From Ochrobactrum sp. BTU1 (lineage in GTDB: Bacteria > Pseudomonadota > Alphaproteobacteria > Rhizobiales > Rhizobiaceae), in assembly GCA_018798825.1 (NCBI GenBank), contig CP076354.1, positions 1,674,001-1,738,000 of the forward strand: a stretch of DNA of 64,000 nucleotides. Direction: 5' to 3'. Within the stretch, counting starts at the first letter, position 1, and the number at the start of each line of letters is the position of its first letter. A model generated the notes under the pieces. It saw nothing but the letters and a program-made list of their open reading frames with translations. It did not search any database and had not been told where the DNA came from. This document shows positions 36,992 to 45,674 of this stretch, piece by piece. Made by a program: the position numbers and the translations under genes.

Positions 36992-37974
36992 GAGTGCTTC
37001 GCAATCTGCCTTTCGTCACAACGGTCGCGATTTTCCTGCTCGCCTATGCGATCTGCGTCATCCAGTTTCCGAACATGCTTTCAACACGGGTGATCGGTAA
37101 TCTTCTGACGGACAATGCCTTTTTAGGCATCGCAGCCGTTGGCATGACCTTTGTGATCATCTCTGGCGGCATCGATCTTTCGGTCGGATCGGTCATCGCC
37201 TTCACCAGCGTTTTTGTGGCGGTCCTTGTCGGGCAGCTTGGCGTGCATCCGCTGATCGCCTTCGCGCTCATTCTGGTGATTGCTGCCCTGTTTGGCGCCT
37301 GGATGGGGATGATGATCCATTATCTCGGCATCCCGCCCTTTGTGGCAACACTTGCGGGCATGTTTCTCGCACGCGGTGCGGCATTCCTGATCTCGACGCA
37401 GTCTGTGCCGATTTCACATCCGTTCATCGATACGCTGCAAGGGCTCTATTTCCGGCTTCCGGGCGGCGGCAGACTGACTTTTGTCGCTATGCTGATGCTG
37501 GCCGTCTTCATCATCGGCGGTATCATTGCGCATCGCACGCGCTTTGGCGCAAACATCTATGCGCTCGGTGGCAATGCGCAATCTGCAGAGCTGATGGGCG
37601 TTCCCATTGGCCGCACGACTATCGGCATCTATACGATGTCGGGCGTGCTTTCCGGCTTAGCTGGCATCGTCTATACGCTCTACACTTCATCGGGCTATTC
37701 GCTGGCAACTGTTGGGGTGGAACTTGATGCCATTGCATCGGTGGTTATCGGTGGCACACTTCTTACCGGCGGGGCCGGTCTGGTGGCAGGAACTTTCGTC
37801 GGCATTCTGATACAGGGTCTGATACAGACCTATATTGTTTTCGATGGAACCCTGTCTTCGTGGTGGACAAAAATAGCAATCGGTATCTTGCTGTTCCTGT
37901 TCATTGCGCTACAGCGAGGACTTGTATGGTTTTCCGATATAAGACTCGCGCGTCAACGCATGAAGGAGGCCTGA
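36988..37974 (+). CDS. yjfF: YjfF-like sugar ABC permease
   Basis: This 328-residue CUT2 permease has the block ISGGIDLSVGSVIAFTSVFVAVLVG and the YjfF-type segment HPFIDTLQGLYFRLPGGGRLTFVAM. It partners YtfT. ATG 36988 overlaps the ytfT stop. A strong AAGGAGG at its 3' end serves the regulator gene that follows. Confidence 0.9.
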   Translation: MRVLRNLPFVTTVAIFLLAYAICVIQFPNMLSTRVIGNLLTDNAFLGIAAVGMTFVIISGGIDLSVGSVIAFTSVFVAVLVGQLGVHPLIAFALILVIAALFGAWMGMMIHYLGIPPFVATLAGMFLARGAAFLISTQSVPISHPFIDTLQGLYFRLPGGGRLTFVAMLMLAVFIIGGIIAHRTRFGANIYALGGNAQSAELMGVPIGRTTIGIYTMSGVLSGLAGIVYTLYTSSGYSLATVGVELDAIASVVIGGTLLTGGAGLVAGTFVGILIQGLIQTYIVFDGTLSSWWTKIAIGILLFLFIALQRGLVWFSDIRLARQRMKEA

Positions 37975-37975
37975 A

Positions 37976-38701
37976 TTGGGATTACTGGAAACGGCCATAA
38001 CCGGACGCAAGCGCCATAACAGCCACGCTGTTGTCGTGGGTGAACTGGGTCGCGGCATTGTTGCGGGCACCATTCCCGAAGGCTCCATACTTCCGGGCGA
38101 TAACGAATTATCGTTGCGTTTTGGCGTTTCCCGTACCGTTCTGCGAGAAGCCATGAAAACACTCGCAGCAAAGCGGCTGGTCGAACCCAAGGCCAAGGTC
38201 GGAACCCGTGTGCTGGGTGCCAGCTCCTGGAATTTCTTCGATCCCGATGTGCTGACATGGCGTTTCGAAGCAGGCTTCGACGAAGTGTTCGTCGACCATC
38301 TGGCCGAAATGCGCATGGCGCTTGAGCCCGCTGCCGCCGCTGCCGCCGCACAAAATGCGACCAGCGACGAACTCATTGAACTCTATGCTTTGGCTGCAAA
38401 ATTTGATGATCCCAAGCATACGCCGGAATCCATCGCCAAGGTCGATCTGGATTTTCACCTTGCAATCGCCCGCATGTCTGGAAATCCGTTCATGCGTTCG
38501 GTCAGCGGTTTGATTGAAGCAGCACTGGCTATTTCATTCCAGCTGTCTTCGCCTGCCGCATCACCGGAAGGCATTGCGGAGTGCGCTGCCAATCATCTGC
38601 GCATAGCCCATGCAATCGCGTCGCGTGATCGCCTGAAAGCACGCGCCGCAATGGAAAGCGTCATCACACTTGGCGTTGAACGCATCCGCGCTGAAATCTG
38701 A
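37976..38701 (+). CDS. FadR/GntR-family regulator of the sugar operons (TTG start)
   Basis: This 241-residue protein has a winged helix (about residues 20-85, DNELSLRFGVSRTVLREAMKTLAAKRLVEPKAKVGTRV) and an all-helical FCD domain. The FCD metal ligands are visible in VDLDFHLAIARMSGN and in the later NHLRIAHAIASRD. FCD regulators of this subgroup sense sugar acids such as galactonate (DgoR) or glucuronate products. The TTG start is supported by AAGGAGG seven bases upstream and by the 1-bp distance from the yjfF stop. A sugar-acid intermediate made by the divergent operon is a natural effector, but that is inference. Confidence 0.83.
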   Translation: MGLLETAITGRKRHNSHAVVVGELGRGIVAGTIPEGSILPGDNELSLRFGVSRTVLREAMKTLAAKRLVEPKAKVGTRVLGASSWNFFDPDVLTWRFEAGFDEVFVDHLAEMRMALEPAAAAAAAQNATSDELIELYALAAKFDDPKHTPESIAKVDLDFHLAIARMSGNPFMRSVSGLIEAALAISFQLSSPAASPEGIAECAANHLRIAHAIASRDRLKARAAMESVITLGVERIRAEI

Positions 38702-38708
38702 GCACGGA

Positions 38709-39131
38709 TCAAGAGACCTTGAGATCGAACTTCGGATCACCACGCAGCGTATTGCTGACGGTGCAGATTTCCTCGGCCATCTCTGCAAGACGATGCTTTT
38801 CATCTGCCGTGAGATCGCCGTCGAAATGGAATGTTATATCGAATCGTTCGATGCGTGACGGGCCTTCATGTGCCTTATCACCTTTTACTTCCACCCGAAC
38901 ATCGCTGAGTTTTTCACGCAGCTCGAGCTTGGTGGCAGCAATGCGCGCACTTAACGCCATGCAGGCAGCAACTGATGCATAGATCAGATCGAGCGGATTA
39001 AACCCCGGCTGACTGACACTGGTGACAATCTCCACCGAGCCGCCCGTCGGCGTTGTGATCGTCGGCAATTTGCCATGCGGCATCTCTGCGACCGCTCCGG
39101 TTTCACGGGTTCTGACCTTCAGTTCACTCAT
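38709..39131 (-). CDS. OsmC/Ohr-family peroxiredoxin-like protein
   Basis: This 140-residue protein of the OsmC superfamily has both catalytic cysteines: the first in [16 protein letters not shown] (about residue 57) and the second in [13 protein letters not shown] (about residue 122). Such proteins reduce organic hydroperoxides as homodimers. The spacing is that of OsmC-like rather than classical Ohr proteins. It is translationally coupled to dap (4-bp ATGA overlap), an unexpected partner. Confidence 0.85.
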   Translation of the reverse strand: MSELKVRTRETGAVAEMPHGKLPTITTPTGGSVEIVTSVSQPGFNPLDLIYASVAACMALSARIAATKLELREKLSDVRVEVKGDKAHEGPSRIERFDITFHFDGDLTADEKHRLAEMAEEICTVSNTLRGDPKFDLKVS

Positions 39132-40690
39132 GGCTGAATTCTCCTGTATTCAACTCCGCGTGCAAGCCAGCAGCCGACGCTCAAATCTGTTATTGCACCC
39201 TTGTCGTCACGGCGGAAAACAAGCTTCCACTCGCCGGGCGATGGTGCATCCATCGAACGCTGAACAGGCATCAGCCAGACATCAGCACCGACACTATAAA
39301 GTGGGTACATGTCGCTCTTGCCAAGGAACCCTTCAAAAGCGCCATAGATCGCATCGCCTTCGGAAACCAGCAGCAGATCGGCATCAAGCTCATTGCTGTG
39401 ATAACGACCGATGATATCCTGCCGGGCTTCACCTTTGATGCGGCTCATCGTCAGGCAGAGATTTTCATCCTCGCGAGAAAGCTCGATCATATCGCCATCG
39501 CGCCGGATCGTCGTCATCGACGAACGCGCTTCATTCGCGCTCACCACATCCATCATTTCCGGCCCGGTGCCAAAGCGCGCTTTCATGCGGCCACGACCGG
39601 CATCCTCAAGGCTCAGAACCAGCCCTGTTTCATCATCCAGCCACGAGCCAAACCAAGCCGGATCAGCCTCAACCCGCGACACTTCGGATGACGATGCGCC
39701 CAAAGCAATATTCATCAGCTTGAAGGCAACGTCTGAAGCCCCGCCTTCAAAATTGAACATGGCGATTGTCGAGAGGCGTTCATCCGCACAATGCCAGCGC
39801 TGGCAGCGCCAGCCGCGCAATGCACCACCATGGCCTGTCAGGCGCTTTCCGCCTGCTTCTTCAAATTTGAGGCCAAAGCCATAAGGTGCCACGGCACCGT
39901 CATTGAATGTTTGCGGCCCGCTGAGCCGACGATAGAGACCCTGTTCTTCATCGCGCGTTGCATCGATGTACTGCTCCCATGCAATCATATCATTGAGCGA
40001 TGCACAAATGCCGGCATCGCCCATCCAGTGAATGCGATTGGTTGCAGGCAGAAAGCCCCGAACCGTATCGCCTTCATAACCCGTACATTCGTCAAACAGC
40101 GCCGTGTCGGGAATAAGCTCGGCACGCTTCATGCCAGCAGGCTTGAATATCCGCTCAGACAGAAGATCGACCAGCCTGCGCCCGGTATGCGCTTCGATGA
40201 GGTCTGCAAGAATACGGAAATTGCCGTTGCAATAAGAGTAATGTGAACCCGGTTCAAAATGTGTGGTCTTCAGGCGGCGCAACAGACTTTGTGCCTGTTC
40301 AGGCAGAAACACACCTTCCGGATCGGCACCACACAAAACTGTCAGCGCCCAATAATCGCGCAGACCGGACTGGTTGTTGCAGAGATCGCGAACAGCGGGG
40401 CGCTCTCCTTCGAACTTGTCGAGATAGGCTTCAAGCGCATCATCGAGCAACTCCGGCTCGCCCACCGCATCAAGCAGCACACCACAGGTAAACTGCTTGC
40501 TGACCGAACAGATCGGCATCCGCGTTTCTACCGTCATCGGCTTGCGCGAGCGAAGATCTGCAAAACCCCAGGCGTGCTGCAACACGACCTCGCCGTCCTT
40601 CAAAACGGCAACAACGCCGCCCGGACCTTTGTAATTTTGGGGAATGTGACGAACAAAGGCTTCAAGGGCAGACGTATCAAATTTCGACAT
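39128..40690 (-). CDS. dap: D-aminopeptidase (DAP, penicillin-recognising family)
   Basis: This 520-residue serine peptidase releases N-terminal D-amino acids, preferably D-Ala, from peptides, amides and esters. The N-terminal domain has the SxxK motif in ICSVSKQFT (Ser62, Lys65) and YCN in SYCNGNF (Tyr153), both at the positions known for the Ochrobactrum anthropi enzyme; GHGGALRGW gives the third motif. Two C-terminal eight-stranded barrel domains follow, including the loop that shields the active site from beta-lactams. Length and sequence fit the O. anthropi protein as I recall it (PDB 1EI5). The start is ATG 40690, not the GTG at 40708. It forms an operon with the osmC-like gene. Confidence 0.93.
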   Translation of the reverse strand: MSKFDTSALEAFVRHIPQNYKGPGGVVAVLKDGEVVLQHAWGFADLRSRKPMTVETRMPICSVSKQFTCGVLLDAVGEPELLDDALEAYLDKFEGERPAVRDLCNNQSGLRDYWALTVLCGADPEGVFLPEQAQSLLRRLKTTHFEPGSHYSYCNGNFRILADLIEAHTGRRLVDLLSERIFKPAGMKRAELIPDTALFDECTGYEGDTVRGFLPATNRIHWMGDAGICASLNDMIAWEQYIDATRDEEQGLYRRLSGPQTFNDGAVAPYGFGLKFEEAGGKRLTGHGGALRGWRCQRWHCADERLSTIAMFNFEGGASDVAFKLMNIALGASSSEVSRVEADPAWFGSWLDDETGLVLSLEDAGRGRMKARFGTGPEMMDVVSANEARSSMTTIRRDGDMIELSREDENLCLTMSRIKGEARQDIIGRYHSNELDADLLLVSEGDAIYGAFEGFLGKSDMYPLYSVGADVWLMPVQRSMDAPSPGEWKLVFRRDDKGAITDLSVGCWLARGVEYRRIQP

Positions 40691-40733
40691 GATCGACTCA
40701 GGACTCACATAATTTAATGTTTGGTAAGAGCCA

Positions 40734-41540
40734 TCATTTCAAACGATCAATCAAGGCCATGGCAGCGTGCGGGTTATGCGCCTTATGGCCGCTGATAACG
40801 TAAAGATAGACATCACGCGCCACATTATCAGGAAGCGGCGGTGTGATGGTTTTAAGACTATCCGGCACATGACCAACCGCTATTGCTTTGGCCCGCTCTG
40901 CCCAATGGTCGAGCTCGCCCTCACTGCAACCGAGCTTCTTGCCTTCCTGTGTACCCATGATGCGCAGATAGGCAAAAGGCGCAGTCATGTCGGCAATTTC
41001 CAGGAATTTGCTGTCGCCCGCAATCACCACCGCAACGCCATATTCCCGCAGCAACGCGATGAAATCCGGTGAATTGAAACTGTCGTGACGCACTTCGACA
41101 GCATGGCGCAGATCGCGCCCATCAACACGTTTTGGCAGAAGCTTGAGGAAAGCTTCAAAGTCGGCTGGATCGAATTTTTTAGTGCCCATGAACTGCCAGT
41201 TGATGACGCCGAGCTTGTCTTTCAGCTCAAGAAGGCCACCGGTCACGAATTTCTCGATACCCTCGCCTGCTTCAGCCAAAACACGTTTGTTGGTCGAAAA
41301 GCGCGGGGCTTTGAGCGAAAAAACGAAGTCATCCGGCGTTTCGTCATGCCATTTGGCAAAAGTCGCAGGCTTCTGCGGACCATAATAGGTACTGTTGATT
41401 TCGATGGAGGTCAGCTTGCTCGAAGCATATTCGAGCTGACGTTTTTTGGAGAGCTTTTCCGGATAGAAACTCTTGTCCCACTCCTCAAAAGCCCAGCCGC
41501 CAATACCCACACGGATTTTGACTGAATTGTTCTGGCTCAT
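40734..41540 (-). CDS. DUF72 family protein (YecE-like)
   Basis: This 268-residue TIM-barrel protein has [23 protein letters not shown] start ([13 protein letters not shown]), [35 protein letters not shown] and [10 protein letters not shown], all hallmarks of DUF72. The family has no confirmed enzymatic activity. ATG 41540 is chosen because GGAGG lies ten bases upstream; the ATG nine bases earlier is too close to it. It is separated from dap by only 43 bp in the same direction, so co-transcription is possible. Confidence 0.85.
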   Translation of the reverse strand: MSQNNSVKIRVGIGGWAFEEWDKSFYPEKLSKKRQLEYASSKLTSIEINSTYYGPQKPATFAKWHDETPDDFVFSLKAPRFSTNKRVLAEAGEGIEKFVTGGLLELKDKLGVINWQFMGTKKFDPADFEAFLKLLPKRVDGRDLRHAVEVRHDSFNSPDFIALLREYGVAVVIAGDSKFLEIADMTAPFAYLRIMGTQEGKKLGCSEGELDHWAERAKAIAVGHVPDSLKTITPPLPDNVARDVYLYVISGHKAHNPHAAMALIDRLK

Positions 41541-41651
41541 TTTATCCATACCTCCACGACATGAGTTCATGAGTGTTGCTCATGATGTTTAAGCTGTTTT
41601 CACAGCCTCCGCTATGCTGTTATCACTGTGCTTTACTGGAGGAGTAAACAA

Positions 41652-42818
41652 ATGTCGGAAACAAAAGATCCGATCGTTATCGCCAGTGCGGTACGAACAC
41701 CGATCGGAAGTTTTCAAGGCGCGCTCAAGGGGGAGAGTGCAACAGCGCTGGGCGCTGTCACAATCAAGGAAGCGGTCCACAGGGCTAAGCTTAGCCCTGA
41801 TCAGATCGACGAAGTGCTTATGGGCTGTGTATTGCCCGCAGGGCTGGGACAGGCACCCGGACGTCAGGCCGCAATTCATGCCGGTCTCCCGCAGACAGTG
41901 CCCTGCTCGACCATCAACAAGGTTTGCGGATCGGGCATGAAGACCGTCATGCTGGGCGCTGATCTCATTTCCGCAGGAAGTGCGGACATTGTGGTTGCTG
42001 GCGGCATGGAAAGCATGACCAATGCACCTTATCTGCTTGAAAAAGCACGCGGTGGCTATCGCATGGGCCACGGCAAAATCTATGATCATATGTTCCTCGA
42101 CGGCCTCGAAGACGCCTATGACAAAGGTCGCGCTATGGGAACATTCGCGGAAGAAACCGCCGACCGATACCAGTTCACGCGTCAGCAGCAGGACGAATTT
42201 GCCCTCCGCTCACTTTCGCGTTCACTCAAAGCCACCGAAGCAGGTTCTTTCGCGAAAGAGCTGGTCAATGTTGCAGAGCTTGACCGCGATGAGCAGCCAA
42301 CCCGCGCAAAGCCTGAAAAAATACCAAACCTCAAGCCTGCCTTCCGCGAAGGCGGCACAATTACAGCCGCCAATTCCTCATCGATTTCAGATGGTGCGGC
42401 ATCGCTTACCCTGATGCGCCTGTCCAAAGCTGAAAAGCTTGGCATAGAACCGCTTGCCATTATTCGCGGTCATGCAAGCCAGGCACAACAGCCTGCCCTT
42501 TTCACCACGGCCCCGATTTTTGCGATGAGGAAACTCTTCGACAAAACCGGCTGGAATGTACGCGACGTTGATTTGTTTGAAATCAATGAAGCTTTCGCCG
42601 TTGTTGTTATGGCTGCAATGCAGGAACTCGACCTCCCCGCCGACAAGGTGAATATCCATGGCGGTGCCTGCGCTATGGGCCATCCGATTGGCTGCTCTGG
42701 CGCACGCATCATCGTCACGCTGCTTCATGCCATGAAGCAGAACGATCTTAAGCGTGGAATGGCTTCAGTCTGCATCGGTGGCGGCGAAGCAACTGCCATT
42801 GCACTGGAAGCGCTTTAA
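41652..42818 (+). CDS. Acetyl-CoA acetyltransferase / thiolase
   Basis: This 388-residue degradative-type thiolase has the nucleophilic cysteine in STINKVCGSGMKTV (about residue 88), the His in NIHGGACAMGHPIGCSGAR and the second catalytic Cys in ASVCIGGGEATAIALE. It condenses or cleaves short acyl-CoAs. GGAGGAG precedes ATG 41652. It is 12 bp before an HSD10-like dehydrogenase and upstream of a ThDP enzyme. Thiolase plus HSD10-type dehydrogenase is the end of isoleucine or short-chain branched acyl-CoA oxidation, so a catabolic role is likelier than polyhydroxybutyrate synthesis; no PHB genes are adjacent. Confidence 0.88.
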   Translation: MSETKDPIVIASAVRTPIGSFQGALKGESATALGAVTIKEAVHRAKLSPDQIDEVLMGCVLPAGLGQAPGRQAAIHAGLPQTVPCSTINKVCGSGMKTVMLGADLISAGSADIVVAGGMESMTNAPYLLEKARGGYRMGHGKIYDHMFLDGLEDAYDKGRAMGTFAEETADRYQFTRQQQDEFALRSLSRSLKATEAGSFAKELVNVAELDRDEQPTRAKPEKIPNLKPAFREGGTITAANSSSISDGAASLTLMRLSKAEKLGIEPLAIIRGHASQAQQPALFTTAPIFAMRKLFDKTGWNVRDVDLFEINEAFAVVVMAAMQELDLPADKVNIHGGACAMGHPIGCSGARIIVTLLHAMKQNDLKRGMASVCIGGGEATAIALEAL

Positions 42819-42830
42819 GCGGGGGAACAA

Positions 42831-43595
42831 ATGGATATTGAAGGAAAAATCGCCATCGTCAGCGGTGGTGCATCAGGTCTTGGTACTGCAACTGCACAGG
42901 CTCTAGCGGCCAAGGGCGCGAAAGTTGCAATCCTCGACTTCAACATTGACGGTGCAAATACGGTAGCAGCCGCAATTGGCGGCATCGCCATCCAATGCAA
43001 CGTATCGGACGCAGCGAGTGCAGAAGCAGCTTTTAAGGCAATCGGCGAAAAGCTCGGATCACCGCATATTCTGGTCAATTGCGCAGGCGTGGCACCAGCG
43101 AAGAAAATGCTGGCGCGTGATGGCAGCGTCATGCCGCTTGATGATTTCCGTCGCGCTGTTGAAATCAACCTGATCGGTTCGTTCAATCTGCTGCGGCTTT
43201 TTGCCGATGTCGCATCCAAAAGCGAAGCCCTGCCAACGGGCGAGCGCGGCGTTGTCATCAATACAGCATCGGTTGCGGCCTTTGACGGCCAGATCGGCCA
43301 GACAGCCTATGCAGCGTCTAAAGGCGGTATCGTTGGCCTGACCCTGCCTGCTGCGCGCGAGTTAGCGCCGCTTGGCATTCGGGTATGCGCCATCGCGCCC
43401 GGTATTTTTGAAACCCCCATGCTCAAAGGCCTGCCGCAACCTGCACAGGATGCGTTGGGCCAGATGGTTCCTTTCCCCCCGCGTCTGGGTCGGCCAGACG
43501 AATATGCGGCACTCGCGCTGCATATTATCGAAAACAGCATGCTCAACGGCGAAACCATTCGGCTCGATGGTGCGCTGCGTATGCCTCCGAAATAG
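42831..43595 (+). CDS. Short-chain dehydrogenase, 3-hydroxyacyl-CoA dehydrogenase type 2 (HSD10)-like
   Basis: This 254-residue SDR has the NAD-binding motif SGGASGLGTATAQALAAKG, the NCAGVAPA block, a catalytic Ser in NTASVAAFDGQIGQ and YAASKGG with Tyr/Lys. The segments GIFETPMLKGLPQPAQDALGQMVPFP and LGRPDEYAALALHIIEN are typical of type-2 3-hydroxyacyl-CoA dehydrogenase, which oxidises 2-methyl-3-hydroxybutyryl-CoA among others. It directly follows the thiolase that would use its product. Confidence 0.87.
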   Translation: MDIEGKIAIVSGGASGLGTATAQALAAKGAKVAILDFNIDGANTVAAAIGGIAIQCNVSDAASAEAAFKAIGEKLGSPHILVNCAGVAPAKKMLARDGSVMPLDDFRRAVEINLIGSFNLLRLFADVASKSEALPTGERGVVINTASVAAFDGQIGQTAYAASKGGIVGLTLPAARELAPLGIRVCAIAPGIFETPMLKGLPQPAQDALGQMVPFPPRLGRPDEYAALALHIIENSMLNGETIRLDGALRMPPK

Positions 43596-43640
43596 AGCGC
43601 ATACGCGCCAAAGTCGTTCAGACATTTTGAGAGTAGGGAA

Positions 43641-45335
43641 ATGCACAAATCCACGACCAACTCCAACACACGCAATGGCGGTCAGATACTGGTGGATGCA
43701 CTCGGCATTCATGGCGTCGACCGCGTTTTCTGCGTGCCCGGCGAAAGTTACCTTGCAGCGCTGGATGCTTTTCATGACGTAAGCGAACAGATTGATTTGA
43801 TTGTCTGCCGTCAGGAAGGCGGTGCTGCTTACATGGCGGAAGCCTATGGCAAGCTGACCGGTAAGCCCGGCATCTGCTTTGTCACGCGCGGCCCCGGTGC
43901 GACGAATGCCTCCGTCGGCGTTCATACCGCCTTTCAGGATTCCACACCGATGCTTCTGTTCATCGGACAGGTCGCAAGCGATCAGGTGGAACGTGAGGCA
44001 TTTCAGGAAGTTGATTATCGCCGGATGTTCGGTCAGATGGCCAAATGGGTGGTGCAGATCGATGATCCCGCCCGTATCCCGGAACTGGTTAGTCAGGCTT
44101 TCCATCGCGCAGTCAACGGGCGCCCTGGCCCTGTGGTCATCGCCCTGCCTGAAGATATGCTGACATCACACGCAACCGTCAGTGATGCACCGGCTTACAA
44201 GCATGTCGAGATGCATCCGGGAAGCGATCAGTTACAGGACATGAAATCGCTTATCGAAAAGGCCGAGCGGCCACTGATGATCGTCGGTGGCGGCGGCTGG
44301 AATGCGCAAGCGGTTCGCGACCTGCAAACATTCGCTGAAAACATGTCGCTGCCTGTTGCAGCATCCTTCCGCTGTCAGGATATGTTCGACAATCATCATC
44401 CGCTTTATGCCGGTGAAATGGGAACATCTATCAGCCCGAAACTTGCAGCGCGGGTTAAAGACTCAGACCTTTTGCTGGTCGTGGGCGCGCGCCTTGGTGA
44501 AATGACCACGCAGGGCTACGAGCTTATCAATATCCCTGTTCCAAAGCAGAAGCTCATCCATGTCCATCCGGGTGCGGAAGAACTTGGCCGTGTCTATCAT
44601 GCTGATATTCCAATCAATGCCAGTATGGCGGCCTTCACCAAAGCAGCTTCAAAGCTTGAGCCTATCGCCAATCCCGGCTTCAAAGCATGGGCTGAAAGCG
44701 CCAATGCCGACTATCGCTACAATCTGAAAACGCCGACAATTCCCGGTGACGTTCAGATGGGCGAGATCATGGAATGTCTGCGCGCGCATCTCACTGATGA
44801 TGCCATCATCACCAATGGCGCTGGCAATTATTCGGCATGGCCGCACCGCTTCTATCAGTATCGCACCTATCGCAGCCAGTTGGCGCCAACCAACGGTTCG
44901 ATGGGCTATGGCGTGCCTGCGGCAGTTTCTGCCAAACTGACGGCACCAGAGCGAACCGTCGTCTGTTTCGCTGGTGACGGCTGTTTTCTGATGAACGGGC
45001 AGGAACTCGCAACGGCTGCCCAATATGGTGCCAATGCGATTTTCATCGTCGTCAATAACGGCATGTATGGCACGATCCGTATGCATCAGGAACGCACCTA
45101 TCCGGGTCGCGTTTCCGGTACTGGCCTTGCAAATCCTGACTTTGCAGCGCTTGCCCGCGCCTATGGCCTGCATGGAGAAACGGTGGAAAAAACCGCAGAT
45201 TTTGCGGAAGCTTTCCAGCGGTGCGAGCAATCGGGCAAGCCGGGTCTCATTGAAATCCGCATCGATCCGGAAGCGCTTTCGCCCAAGATGACGCTGAGCC
45301 AGATGCGCGAACAGGGACTGGCGAAGCAGCGCTAA
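43641..45335 (+). CDS. ThDP-dependent enzyme, acetolactate-synthase-like
   Basis: This 564-residue protein has three ThDP-family domains. The catalytic glutamate is in VCRQEGGAAYMAEAYG (about residue 56). The central domain has LMIVGGGGWN. The C-terminal ThDP site runs from GDGCFLMNGQELATA to VVNNGMYG. Sequence points to the acetolactate synthase/benzoylformate decarboxylase group, but no regulatory subunit gene (ilvH) is nearby. With a thiolase and an SDR this suggests decarboxylation or carboligation of a 2-oxo acid in catabolism rather than branched-chain amino acid synthesis. The exact reaction is unknown. Confidence 0.82.
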   Translation: MHKSTTNSNTRNGGQILVDALGIHGVDRVFCVPGESYLAALDAFHDVSEQIDLIVCRQEGGAAYMAEAYGKLTGKPGICFVTRGPGATNASVGVHTAFQDSTPMLLFIGQVASDQVEREAFQEVDYRRMFGQMAKWVVQIDDPARIPELVSQAFHRAVNGRPGPVVIALPEDMLTSHATVSDAPAYKHVEMHPGSDQLQDMKSLIEKAERPLMIVGGGGWNAQAVRDLQTFAENMSLPVAASFRCQDMFDNHHPLYAGEMGTSISPKLAARVKDSDLLLVVGARLGEMTTQGYELINIPVPKQKLIHVHPGAEELGRVYHADIPINASMAAFTKAASKLEPIANPGFKAWAESANADYRYNLKTPTIPGDVQMGEIMECLRAHLTDDAIITNGAGNYSAWPHRFYQYRTYRSQLAPTNGSMGYGVPAAVSAKLTAPERTVVCFAGDGCFLMNGQELATAAQYGANAIFIVVNNGMYGTIRMHQERTYPGRVSGTGLANPDFAALARAYGLHGETVEKTADFAEAFQRCEQSGKPGLIEIRIDPEALSPKMTLSQMREQGLAKQR

Positions 45336-45360
45336 CAGTGTTCAATTATCGAATCTTTAG

Positions 45361-45390
45361 GCCGGGTTTTCGTCTCGACGAACGCCCGGT
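45361..45390 (+). terminator. Hairpin after the ThDP enzyme gene, weak terminator
   Basis: An interrupted stem, GCCGGG with CCCGGT and TTCGT with ACGAA, has a ctcg loop and a 2x2 internal loop. It lies 25 bp after the stop codon. No T run follows, so complete termination is doubtful. Confidence 0.5.
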
Positions 45391-45584
45391 CTGACTTCCC
45401 TGACACCAATTCAATCCATTTAAATGCGGAGAATACCCCTAAAATTTACAGGTATCGCCGCGATGTCACTTATGAACAGGCTGCAATGTAGGAAATACAA
45501 CTTTAGTTTGGATCGATACAATTCAGAGTAGACATTCCCGTCCAAGTCGCACATAAACCGCCCGGGTTGCAATGGGAGGGGAAA

Positions 45585-45674
45585 TTGCGAACACTTAATC
45601 TATTCATTATTGGCTTTGGCTTTAGCGCACTTATCATCACCTGCATTTACGCGATTGGTGGCGGATTACTTTAA
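45585..45674 (+). CDS. 29-residue predicted membrane miniprotein (TTG start)
   Basis: The frame TTG CGA ACA CTT AAT... encodes 29 residues, beginning MRTLNLFIIGFGF and ending CIYAIGGGLL. It has a basic start, then one hydrophobic span of about 22 residues and a Gly-rich end, as in single-pass membrane miniproteins. GGGAGGGG lies a few bases upstream of the TTG, among the strongest ribosome binding sites in the window. The stop codon overlaps the end of the convergent LysR gene by 4 bp. I know no family for it. It could be an accessory subunit of a membrane complex or a coincidental frame; the combination of site and hydrophobicity favours a real gene. Confidence 0.5.
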   Translation: MRTLNLFIIGFGFSALIITCIYAIGGGLL

